From Misgurnus anguillicaudatus (lineage: Eukaryota; Chordata; Actinopteri; Cypriniformes; Cobitidae), in assembly GCF_027580225.2 (NCBI RefSeq), contig NC_073341.2, positions 11,008,001 to 11,072,000 of the forward strand: a stretch of DNA of 64,000 bases. Direction: 5' to 3'. This document shows positions 32,969 to 44,500 of the stretch, piece by piece; positions within the stretch are counted from its first letter, which is position 1, and each line of letters begins with the position of its first letter. Under the pieces are notes generated by a model. That model did no database searches. It was not told where the DNA came from and was given only the letters and a program-made list of their open reading frames with translations. The translations under genes and the position numbers were made by a program.

Positions 32969-33163
32969 CGCATCAGTGGGAAGTGCTGCATCGGCCTGCC
33001 CGATGCGGAGAACCGACAGCTGAGAGAGAAATCCATCGGATGCTGCTTGAAACTGAGGGGAGTCACTGAACTTCATTTTCCTATCAAAAATATACGGCTT
33101 GGAATTGGAGCAGTCAAAGCAATCGGTCTCAAGATAAATCGTTGTTTGTTCTTCAAACGCCAT
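32969..33163 (-). CDS. Candidate first coding or leader exon, 65 codons
   Basis: An ATG at 33163 opens MAFEEQTTIYLETDCFDCSN and stays open for 65 codons to a consensus donor GCG|GTAAGT. I do not recognise the peptide. Spliced to the rhobtb2 acceptor at 29833 it would reach a stop after a few codons, so there it would be a leader exon with an upstream ORF. It could instead be the first exon of an unseen gene. Its upstream flank was split by the hAT fold-back at 33286. Confidence 0.3.
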
Positions 33164-33285
33164 TAGAGAAAATGTTGCATTTTCGGCTGCAGCTGCCAGG
33201 CAGCGAGGTCGGACAGTCGGGTTTGATGTTTCTTCAGTTACCGTATCAACTGTACAACACAGGCACACCAACACAGCGGTACTCC

Positions 33286-33766
33286 CATAGATATGTATAT
33301 AAAGGCTAGATGGCTCGTCCGCGCTGCTGGCCAATTGAGTGCAACGTCCGCATTTTGGCGGCCATCTTACGACAGGGCGCTCGCTCACTCGTAGCATTGA
33401 GTTTTAATGATGCAGGTACTTTTAAATGACCATAACTTGCTTAATTTTTTACCGATTTTCAAACGGTTTGGTTTGTTATAAACGTCAAAGATGTACCTAT
33501 GACACTGCATACCTATACTAAAAATAAAAAATAAATTCATGAAACATGTTAAAGCATCCAGAATTATAGCCACGCTAATAACGTTTGTAAAAACCCAAAC
33601 CGTTTGAAAATCGGTAGAAAATTGAGCAAGTTATGGTCATTTTAAAGTACCTGCACCATTAAACTCAATGCTACGAGTGAGCGAGCGCCCTGTCGTAAGA
33701 TGGCCGCCAGGTGATGCCGTTAGGGACTCCGCCTTGAGCCATCTAGCCTTTATATACATATCTATG
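33286..33766. mobile_element. hAT-like fold-back with exact 8-bp target duplication
   Basis: The ends CATAGATATGTATATAAAGG and CCTTTATATACATATCTATG are inverted. GGTACTCC is duplicated on both sides (33278-33285, 33767-33774). The arms run on through CTCGCTCACTCGTAGCATTG and CCATAACTTGCT to a central loop near 33500-33580. Confidence 0.9.
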
Positions 33767-34253
33767 GGTACTCCCCCATTCACTGTACCACAGGCACACT
33801 ACACTACACACTCTTTCATCGCCTCATCTCTCTGTCCAGCAAAAGCGTTTAACAATATGTAAACAAAGACATTTGTAAGCCTCAAAGTCGAAACGTTAAC
33901 TGATTAAATGTACTTTACAAATGCAAATGCTGGGTTTATTTATTAATACAAATTATAAATAAAATATTTTTTATCCATTATATGTAACCAGAAAGAGAGA
34001 GAGAGAGATTTTGATTTTTACATCACTTTTTTCTCAAATAAATAGGGGGTTTACAATACAATACAACACTCACTCACATTTACATAAAAATTAACACCTA
34101 AAAAGTAACAAGCAATTCATCAGCAAAAACAACACAGCCTCCTTGCAGCACCATATTCAAACGTGATTGTATCATTCACCATTTTATAATACAATATATA
34201 ATAAAATAAATTGTTTTTTTATATTTAAAATTATCCATTTTATAATGTAATAT

Positions 34254-34259
34254 GAGAGG

Positions 34260-34307
<48 letters not shown>
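34254..34307. repeat. (GA)n microsatellite
   Basis: About 54 bp of AG repeat with one interruption. The minus-strand open frame of serine-leucine repeats over it is not a gene. Confidence 0.92.
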
Positions 34308-34310
<3 letters not shown>

Positions 34311-34607
34311 TTTCAGCTTACGTTTTGTGTTGTGTTTTTGCACATTTTGATGCCTTGATGATGGGGAAATAATAATAACATTCATCTCTAGTCCTTCTAT
34401 TGATTTCAGGAAGCCTCTAGTACTTTCTTTAGTTTCAGGTAAACGAATACTTCACCTGAAAGCTATCTTAAAATTTAGTCATGTATTTTTTTCTTTAAGA
34501 CTGATCATAACGGTTTCAAGTAGCCTACATTGCATAAAAAGGTAGATTGGTCTAATCCGAATCCATATAGTAAGACTAATTAGCAATAACAAATTGCTAG
34601 TTTGTAC

Positions 34608-35057
34608 TTAAAGGTGCAGTGTGTAATTTTTAGAAGGATCTCTTGACAGAAATGCAAAATAATATACAAAACTTCATTATCAGGGTTGTATAAAGACCTT
34701 TCATAATGAACCATTATGTGTTTGTTGCAACATGATCTCACAAAGTTCCGTGGGATAGTCACAGAATTTTTTGCTCATTTTTCCGTGACATTCTCAGAAT
34801 GAGACGTTTTATCTACATACACCGAGGGTCCCCTTACATGAAAGTCGCCATTTTGGGCCGCCATTTTTCTACATGGAACCCTTAACAAACACATTTTTTA
34901 ACTAAGTTGTCTCCGACGATTACATTTGTCCGGTGTCGGCTACGGTAGCTTCTCTATGTGTTTCAAAAGCGAGGGTTGAGCAGTGGAGTAAGCCGTTGGT
35001 TTGCAATTCTCAACCTCACCACTAGATGCCGCTAAAATTTACACACTGCACCTTTAA
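34608..35057. mobile_element. TTAA-bounded MITE, AAAGGTGCAGTGTGTAA family, copy 2
   Basis: TTAAAGGTGCAGTGTGTAAT and TTACACACTGCACCTTTAA with TTAA at both ends. It is inverted with respect to the copy at 20716. The segment 34731-34800 is a fragment of the ATGATCTCAC fold-back family seen complete at 58834. Confidence 0.88.
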
Positions 35058-35745
35058 GAAGACGCAGTTTTAACTTCACGGCTATGCAACCGGCCACAGG
35101 AGAGTTTTTTTTTTTTTTGACCAAGTTTTGGTTATATTACCCAAAATCAGCTCCTATTGTCTTTGACAGGCGAGTCAAGGAATCATAAAATTAAAATGAT
35201 ATAAAAATAAAGAGTTTTACCGAAATCAACAAATTGCTCTTCCAACACACTCCGTGGGCAAGCCAACTGCGCATCCATGACAGGTGGGTGACATCAGAGT
35301 AGCTCGAGAGCGATTTGAAATCCAACTCCTCATTATTTCCCGAATAAATCTCGCGGTACTTTGATGTCATGTGAGCATCAGATCTTGCAGCGTTAAGAGG
35401 TCTGTGCACGTGCGCTATCAGTGGGTAAACTGGGTATGAGGCGCGATGCCCGTCGCGTTTTCAAACAGCACAGTGAATCTAATCATACAGTGTATAAATA
35501 TGACTTCAGCTAGAAACGTGGCGTTGGTTTTTTTTTAAGAACAGTTCAGACAGAAAATGAATGGAATCATTACAAGCATTTATTTTATTCAGTCCAGAGA
35601 AAGACAAATACTGTATCTTCTATGAAATAATTGGGTGTGTCTGAAACCGTTCACTGTTCCCTATATAGAGAAAGAAAATAAGTAATTTTAGACACTGCTT
35701 AAAACCAGAACCTCTCTACAAGTCAGCTTTATCTATACGGGCACT
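35058..35745. other. Intergenic, nothing assigned
   Basis: No exon or complete repeat that I can support. Confidence 0.35.
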
Positions 35746-35888
35746 TCAATGCAGGCCGGATGGGCCTGCCTGAGGATTAAATGGCTCCACAATGTCCTCA
35801 TTTCCGCAGCAACAGCAGGCTTTTTTAATAGCCCGCAATGCTCTGGCCAAGAAAGCACGGATTTTCTTCCGGCTTTTTGGTTTTAGTT
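35746..35888 (-). CDS. Orphan terminal exon, basic and Cys-rich tail
   Basis: A clean acceptor (TTTTTGTCTTTTAG) precedes an exon encoding ELKPKSRKKIRAFLARALRA then IKKACCCCGNEDIVEPFNPQ and AGPSGLH before a stop. The first codon needs one base from an upstream exon, which I could not find before 38.5 kb on this strand. The basic amphipathic stretch followed by CCCC would suit membrane attachment by palmitoylation (inference). It could be the last exon of a gene whose other exons are lost, or an alternative end of the kinase gene upstream on the same strand. Confidence 0.4.
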
Positions 35889-36084
35889 CTAAAAGACAAA
35901 AATAGAAAAGATGAACAACAGATGTTACCACCTGATTAGAGCCCGTTTTTTTTGGAAACGCATAAAGTAATAACACTGGGAAATATATTTATAAACTTGA
36001 AATCAGAAAAAATCCAAAGTGCTCAAAAATAGCTGGAAAAAAATTTTGTTTGGGAAAAATTAGTTAGGTGCTCTTTGGTGTAGG

Positions 36085-36325
36085 GTATTCAAAACGTGAA
36101 AAAAAGGGGAATCCAAGGCACTCTTCATAACCGTAGTAACCAACGCGTAGCGGGACAGATAGCCTTCTTCAGGGTACCCTGAAGAAGGCTATCTGTGCCA
36201 AGGCTATCTGTGCCGCTACGCGTGGGTTACTGCCCTGTTACATGTTTTTAATGTTATAGCCATATTTAAATAAAGGGTTTTTACCTTTTGATATATGAAG
36301 AGTGCCTTGGATTCCCCTTTTATTT
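36085..36325. repeat. Fold-back repeat
   Basis: GGGGAATCCAAGGCACTCTTCA at the left and GAAGAGTGCCTTGGATTCCCC at the right are inverted. A second inner pair is ACGCGTAGCGGGACAGATAG and CTATCTGTGCCGCTACGCGT, with GCCTTCTTCAGGGTACCCTG at the centre. Confidence 0.7.
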
Positions 36326-37425
36326 ATATTTATAAACTTGTTTATTAATTTATTATATCGATATTTGATGCCAGCGTATGGATTGTTGTAACGCACAAAG
36401 ACAGACAGTGATAAATCCGCAAATCGATTTATTGTCCCACCACTATTCCTGATCAGAGATCTGTACATTTAAATCTCACTAGCCAATGGGATTAAAGTAT
36501 GGTTAAGTCCTGCCCACACAAGAGATTTGTGCCAGAATGGCAAATGTAAATTTGTAAACCTTAAATGAAAACCTTGCTTAGAAAACAGTTAAGAAAGAAT
36601 GTGAAACCCGTGTTAGATTTTTGCCTTTGAGTTGTTTTCTTTCGTTCTCATTTTAAGTTTGTTTGTTTAATAAAAAGTTCCATTAACATCCATCATGACC
36701 GAGCGAGACAGCGGGGAACGAACTCAATCGCATAATTAAAAGAGGGGTAAAAGTCTTAATAATGATCTGTTTGCCCTAAAAAAGTGGCTTTAAGTTAAGT
36801 TAAATCAGTTATTTTTCCTAAAAACTTGTATTTTTAAAAAATCTTGCAATTATTGTGTAAAAAGTGCAAAATGTTTGGAGTGAGATCTTGTTGCTTTTAT
36901 GTTTTCCCCAGCAGGTGTTTCGAGCACTTCAATCATTTCTGTGGCTTTAGCTGAAGTTTATTCTAGATTCATTTAATTGCAATTATATTATCATAAATAT
37001 TTATTACATGTATTTCGTAAAGTAATGTACTTTTAATCAGCTCTTAACTTTACAACAAAAATAAAAGCCAACAGTGATAACAGAAATAGCTGCAGAGTAG
37101 CAGTTTAATGTATGCATGATTGGTGAAATGTTCAATCCACAGATTTAAATAAAATAAGTTAATCAAAATGTCTTGATGAATGAGAGAAATCATGCAAATG
37201 AGTAATGAAGGGTATATTTTAAGGTTTAGGTCAAGTGTACTTATTTATTTGAGTTAAAACAGCATCAGGTTTAACATTGTGTCTGATTGGATTTACTACG
37301 TTAACTCCCAGTATTTTATACCAAGGTCAAGGGTTTGATATTGGATATGAAAAACATGTACATAAGTAACCCAATCAGTTTATTTAATCCGTTTGATCAA
37401 ATAAAAAAGATAAGAAAAGTCTTCC
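36326..37425. other. Intergenic, nothing assigned
   Basis: AT-rich sequence without supported exons. Confidence 0.35.
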
Positions 37426-37429
37426 ATAT

Positions 37430-37615
37430 CAGTTCAATTTTATTTATATACTGTAGCACTTTTCACAATTGTTTAATTATTTCAAAGCAGCTTTACATTA
37501 ATAAACCTGACTCCCTAAACTCCTAGGAGAAAAACCACCCTAGAGAGAGAGAGCCAGACATAGCTGATTCTATAGAGGATAAACTATATATTAGAAACTA
37601 CAACTTTAAAATATA
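37430..37615. repeat. Dispersed teleost repeat
   Basis: TTCAATTTTATTTATATACT, TTTCAAAGCAGCTTTACATT and AGGAGAAAAACCACCCTAGA follow each other as in a repeat found throughout teleost genomes. Confidence 0.6.
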
Positions 37616-37811
37616 AAAACATTAAGAATTTAAACATTTTTTTTAATGTGTTCAAGGATGAGACAGGATCTGCATCAGACGTTCAGCCAGCGGTCTAAGA
37701 TCATGAAGTCTGAGGCTGAAATAAAACCTGAAGATGAGAAAGAAAGGAAATGTCAACATTTAATTTTTAGTCATCATATTTATAGTATATCTAACCTTAA
37801 AGGAACAATAT

Positions 37812-38066
37812 CAGTGGCGGCTCGTGACTGCTCATCCGAGGGGCGCTAATTGAAAATAAGTGTTCGGAGTGTCATGTGTGTTGCTTGCATTTTTAAAATA
37901 TTTGTTTGTTGCGTCATGTGAACCATGTGCATCACGTGTTTTGTCAAAATAAGTGCCTGCTGCACACGCGTCAAAACCGTTTATGATAAAAGAGACATAC
38001 ATGTTGTGACGAACTTGAAGTTCGCATAAAGCGCCTTCGGAAAAAAGAAGTCACCGGCCACCAGTG
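37812..38066. mobile_element. hAT-like MITE, CAGTGGCGGC family, copy 3
   Basis: Left end CAGTGGCGGCTCGTGAC, right end GTCACCGGCCACCAGTG. The flanks AACAATAT and CACAATAT match at 7/8. It is shorter than the other two copies by an internal deletion. Confidence 0.82.
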
Positions 38067-38577
38067 CACAATATGTATGATTTTTGTAATAAAATATACA
38101 AAGATAAATGCAGTTGTGTACTTACATTATGCAGAAAGTGTGCAAAAATGGGTTACTCCTGAGAAATTGTGGCCCTTTTAATCTCGGTGCTATTCTCGCT
38201 TTCTGGTTGTAGAAACTAGGGAGACACAAGAGGACAAATGCAAAAGTGTTGATTAAACAACATCTAACACACAGCTGTTAGCTAATTCATTATGATGCCA
38301 TTAAATAATGTGATCAAACGGATAGTTAAAAAAGCATTCATTTATTACCTTATTTATCCATAAACATGATTAGCAAACTCCATATGTCTCAGAATGATGA
38401 AAACAGCATCTCCAATCATTCCCCTCTCCTTCAGTCATTCAGCTTCATCCTTTTTATTTTTGTGTGGATAGTGCCCTGTAGTGGTGAAAATGTACATTTA
38501 AACCAATCTTACCATATTACTAACTACAGAAAATAAAAAGCATGTAATCTGCAAAATGTAGTTTCCTACTTGGTCTG
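38067..38577. other. Gap up to kinase copy A stop
   Basis: Positions from about 38557 belong to the inverted-duplication arm (3' end of kinase A). No separate gene seen. Confidence 0.4.
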
Positions 38578-41500
38578 TTACCTCATTTTGTATACGAGTA
38601 GCTCTTCTTCGTCAGACTCAGTTTTAAACCAGTCATGATCTAAGATCTGCTTGAGCGTCGGACGATCACTTGGATTCTCGGCCAGGCACCATCTTAACAG
38701 ATTGCTGATTTCTGTACAAGATTTAGGAGAGAGCTGGTTAGTCATCATGACGCACAAATGGTAATAATGATCATGGCATAAAGAGACGCTTTTGTTGTCA
38801 TTTAAAAATACTGCAAAAAAGTCTATCATCTAAAGGGACCCTGGTCACAGACAGACAGTACCTCAGGTTAAGATGATGGCACAGTGGCTTTGTGTGTGCA
38901 TGTTGATCAGTCATTTTCACTCACCGTTTGATAAACTATTCGTAGTTGTCCTCTGATTCCTGGAATTCCAGAAAGATCCATGCACCATATAGTACAGCAA
39001 ATCACCTAAGGCCCAGACGTTTTCTTGCACGGCATTGAATTTTTCGAACTCAGGCGAGGTGCACCATGAAGCTCCTGTACACAAAACATCATGTTGAGTC
39101 ATTTTGTAAAAGAAACAGCAGGTTTCAATACTCCGCTATATATAAAAAAAAATTCAGCTCACCCCTAAAGTCATAGCCATCATAGCCATCATCATGCGTC
39201 AGATAACGTCCAGCCCCAAAGTCAATTAACTTCAGTCTCATTGTTGATTGCTGCACCAAGAAGTTTCCAGGATGGATGTCGGCATGGAAAACTCTATTAT
39301 TCAGACAGTGTTGCACTGCCCGTACCGCCTGACGCAGGAGATGTCTTGCTGTATTTTCACTTAGTTTTTCTTCACGAATAACAAATTGCATCAAGGATTC
39401 GCTGTGCAGTGGGTACTCCAACACCAGAATGTAAAGGTGTTTAATCTCGTACCAGTCATACAACTTTATGACATTGTTGCAATAGGGCGCATGTCTTAAC
39501 TTAAGCATCAGCGCCACTTCTGTAATGAGCGGTTTGGGGTATCCAGGCTGGAGAAAAATGGTCAACAAATTACAATTAGATAAAACAAATATCTTGTATT
39601 GGTGCGTAATCGCTATACTGTCTATTTTCTGTTTAGTTCACTTCATCAAATTTTATGACAACTTACAATCTTAATAGTGCTATGAATTATTTGTCTGCTT
39701 ATTTGCTTGATGGCAACCTGTAAAGAGAAAAACAGCAAAAGTTAATTTCTCTTGAGCTGACTGAAGCGGCTCACCTGACACTGCACACATAACTTTAAGG
39801 TTTGAGAATCTACAAACTTTTAAACATGGTTTAGATCAAGTGGACATACACATTTCAGCAAACATTGTGTTTGATATAAATACGAGTGCATTACCGGAGT
39901 GCCATCCGATTTACGGATCCCTTTGTACACTTTGCCACCGAAACCTTGCCCAAGCACTTCATCCTCCAAGAGTTGATATTTAGAATCAAAAGTGTCTGAA
40001 AAACACACAGAAAAATGATGAGGTGACAGAACATGTTAAAGGAATAGTCTACTCATTTTCAATATTAAAATATGTTATTACCTTAACTAAGAATTGTTGA
40101 TACATCCCTCTATCATCTGTGTGCGTGCACGTAAGCTGATACCCACACAGATGATAGAGGGATGTATCAACAATTCTTAGTTAAGGTAATAACATATTTT
40201 AATATTGAAAATGAGTAGACTATTCCTTTAACACTTCATATACTGACAGACGAAAGGTACAGCATACATTTCCAGGTACAGAAGAATATGATGAAGAAAC
40301 CATTTCACATATTGGTGCAAAGTAGGAGTAATGAAGTCAGTACACTCACCTTTAGGCACTGAGGGATCAGCTGCTTTCTTCTCGCTTGGCGGTTCAAAAG
40401 CTTGTTGAACAAAATTTATAACTTTTGGCCTGACAACTTTATCATCTTCTGGTAAAGGATTTCTGGGATTTTCAAGGGCTTTTGCCTCAGGATTTTCATC
40501 TTCTTTTGACCCAGGATTTTTAGCTTTATTTGGGTCGGGATTTCCGCCACCTTTTAACCCAATATTCTCTGTAATGGCACCTAACGTCTGTAGCCTGGCA
40601 TTGGCTGCAGCGATGCCACCAAAACTGGCCAGATCCGCACCATCCATGGCATCAGGAATAGCTGGATCGGCATCTTTTTTCACTTTTTTACCTTTTTTTC
40701 TCAAAGGGTTGTGAAATAAGCGGCTCTTTGAAGCCTTTTGTTTGTGTTTCTTTAAGCCAACACTCTTCGATTGAGAATCTGCCAGATCAACAACTTCCCT
40801 GGCATCAGGGATAGCTGGATCGGCCTCAATCTGTGGAATCGGCATCGACTCCACTTTGCCCCTCCGGAAGCATCCAAGCAAGCGTTCCCACAATGTCATG
40901 CCTTTATCCGGACAAATCTTTGGTTTTGATTGGGGGCAGGCCAGATCAGGAACATCCATGCCAACAGGAATATCTGAAATGGCCTTGGGCTGTTGAGTTG
41001 GCACAACAGTCACTTTTTCTCCCTGGAGGTTAGATTTGCGGCTCTTTGAAGCCTTTTGTTTCTGTTTCTTCGGAACAACGTAGGTCTTTGACTGTGATGC
41101 TAGATCAACAACTTCCCTAACATTAGGGATAGCTGGATCCGCTTTAAGCTTGGGAGTCGGCACTGACTCCACCTTGCCCCTCCAGAGACAGTCAAAGAAT
41201 GCCATTCGTTGTTTTTCCGGTTTTACCTTATTGTTTAATTCAGAGCTGGCCAGACTAGCTTCATCCTTTAGATTAGGATTAGCTGAATCCGCATTAAGCT
41301 GTGGAGAAGACCAGAGGTGGGTCAGACAGACAGACAGACAGATAAATGTTTCAAAGCCATGTTTAGAAGCCATGTTTCCATCCAAGGCTTTTTACCAAAA
41401 AATGCCTTAGCGCATAAACGCAATACCTCAAAAAATATTTATTTTTTTAATAGCTTTAACGCAAATAAATGTGATGTCACATGATAGATCTTCAACACGC

Positions 41501-44500
41501 GCAACCTCTGAAGGGCTTAACAGCAAACAATGGGCGCTCTTATTGCAGCCTGAGACCTTCTGTTTTGATTTGCAGAGTCGATCCTCCATATACGCAGAGG
41601 GTACGCAAGCTGCACTGAACTAACTTCATGAAGTGCTGAAATGTCAATCACAATCCATAAAATGATTCATGTTTATTCTCCTAAATATTCAATTTTTTCT
41701 CCTCATAATCGGGTGCCTTTGGTGAAAGCACATTTATTTTAAATGACTGAGACCACAAACATCAGACTCGACCTGGCTAAACTTTTATTGTAAGTGCATT
41801 AGAGAAATTAGGTAGATAATTTGCTCAAGGTCAGATTTTTTGCGATACACCAAAACTTATGTGACAATTATTCGTGACATCACCACGGACACCATTTTAG
41901 CTCCATTTGAATAGAAAACCTTTTTTACACATATTTACTTGGTCGATAAACAAAACCTGGATGGAAACACGTCTATAAATGGACAGATAGTTGTAGTAAA
42001 TGTAATGATGTAACAAACCTCTGAAGGAATCAGTGTTTCCACTTTATCATTACGAAGGAATGGCTGCTTTACATTCTTCCACCCCTTCTTTATTGATTTA
42101 AAGATTGTATTCTTGCATTTGTCTACACCAAAAAACAAAAACAAATGATAAACTATTAGAAAATTCATTATGACAAAAGTGAATGACAAAGAACCGTTGT
42201 CAGTAATGATACTTAATAAACACATTTAACAAACTGTCCACCCAGATACTATTTGATCAAATATGTAATTGAGTATCTAATTCTTTATAACAAATTCCTA
42301 AAAATACAGCAATGATTATTGCATTAATAACGCTGTTAAAATAAGAGTCTAAAACACACTAGCAATGGTCTAAACTTAATTTCTTATTGTAAGATGCTTT
42401 ATTTTACTGACTTTAATGTAATAAGATATCAGTATCTGTGAGGGCCAACAAAACTATTGAGGAACAAACATGGTACAGATTTAAAGATTGTCAAGAACAC
42501 AAAACTTCCATCTGACCTGTGGGGCTGTTCGCCTCCTCAAATGCAGGAGTAAACTCCTTTACTCCTCCTCGTGGATGTGAACTCCCGGCGCGTCTGTCTA
42601 ACAAATGTCCGTTGTTCGGGACAATTTCAGGGACAGCACACGGAAGAACAAAATCCATTCCACGGTCATCACATCCCAACACTGCAATTCAATAAATAAT
42701 GTTATGAAATGAATGCTTTAACTGAAGTGATCAATACGTGTCTAAAACTTGTCACTTATTTTAATGTATTATTTATTCAACTGTATAAAATAAATATCAC
42801 ATTTGCAATCATGCTGAGCAGAAACAATAAACATCAGACAGTAACATACAGGGATGCAAACAATGACATGATGTTGTGTATTGTGTTATTGTAAATCTGA
42901 TGAGAAAAAATACAACTTTTGTTAACTTGAGATAACAAGAAATTAAGTTGTGATCATGAGAAAACAAGCAAGCAAAAATAAAAATAGTACACAACCTCGG
43001 CTTCCGTAAATGAACAAAACATTTGCAGTCTGGTATGCACTGCTAACTATTTATTATTATACATCACTTATGAAAATTAAACATTTACATACAACAAAAC
43101 CTGGTTAACGGTACTGTAGTTAAACCATTGTTACCACAAAATAACCATGGTTTTGCAAATAGTACTCAATAGGGCTTGGGCGCCGCGTTGCATTCTGGGA
43201 CGTGGCGGCCATGTTGGTGGCCTCGCGAATGTAAACATACAGCAAGTAGGAGAAGCGGCAGAGTTGGGAGAATAAAAAGAAATAAAACAAATGTTAAAAT
43301 CCGGAAAAGGATGTGGAATTTACTGGGATACGTTAAACAGGGAAGCAGGGACCGGTGTTGTGTCGAATTCAGTTCCCCCTATGTTTCCCTTTAGTGTGGT
43401 GCTTTTATAGCGTTTTCATCACGTTACATTTAGAAAGATTAAAGATTTGAATTGGTTATACTAAAAAGGCATAATATCATGTATTTTATAATACAATTTA
43501 TTAAATATTTCATAGATTTGACAGTTTTCTATTAGGGTATTTCTTTTAAAATATAGCCTCTCTTTTCCTTTTTTTTTCCTTTACTGGTTGTTTTAAAAAT
43601 GTTTGCATACATAATTAAATAAATATGATACATTTAATATGATTCATACTGTAAAAATAATTGACTTACCATTCAGAACAATACAGATACATTACAGAAA
43701 CGCACACATATACATCTCAGTAGCCATTAAAACTTTAAATATATAAATAATAAAACCTATAACGTGATAAAAACGCCAATAAAAACACTACACTGAAGGG
43801 AAAAATACAGACTTCGACACAACACCGGTATGTGGACAAAATCAGAACTATTAACGGTTTGGATCCATATGAAAAAAGAGTGAATAAAAAGCCTTTTAAG
43901 ATAACAGCGTGGTTGTTGTGAGAGCACGATTTTACGCCAATCTGTAAGCAAAGTCACGTATGACCTAGCTTCACAAGAAGCTTAGTTAATGCAGCAGTTT
44001 TTGCTGTCAGCAGAGGGATAGCAACAGAAAGATGAATGTTGAAAATTTCCCGTATTTTGGGCGAGCAAACCGGGACATTTCCCTTATGTTCAATGTTGAC
44101 TTAAGCTATATAAATTAATATTCAGATGTTATACTTCGCTGTCGTATATATAAATGTCATTTATATGTCATGTATACACATTACTGAGGGGTCGAGGTTA
44201 ATGTTTGGTTTCCGATATTGAATAAAACATAATGAAGTTTTGTCCTTATCTGTCATTTTTAATGTAAATTACTTTTAATTATTAATACAGCAACGGTTTA
44301 CCATGGTTGAAAAAAATAACGACAAATCAAGACGATTGAGAGAAAGTATGTCCATAAACAGAGCGCCACGACAAGTAATGACGTCACGACGCCCAAGCCC
44401 TTACTACACTTTTACCACATAAAAACCATATTTAATTTCCGTGAGGGATATTAAAAAACAAGGCCTCATACGGCGTAATTCTTATCTTAAATTGCGGGGA

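Noticed and set aside
32927..33397. 156-codon minus-strand open frame
   Set aside because: It crosses the end of a hAT fold-back (33286-33766) and a GTAAGT donor at 32968, so it cannot be one coding unit. Only the part 32969-33163 is kept as a candidate exon.
34176..34385. Open frame with serine-leucine repeats on the minus strand
   Set aside because: It is a translation of the (GA)n microsatellite at 34254-34307.
40833..41033. Plus-strand open frame opposite kinase A exon 4 and its twin at 60599-60799
   Set aside because: Antisense shadow of the repeat-rich coding exon, with no splice or start context.
43176..43394. 72-codon frame (90 codons in copy B) inside kinase intron 1
   Set aside because: It lies in a transposon with GGGCTTGGGCG ends, and its C-terminus changes completely between arms because of a later insertion.
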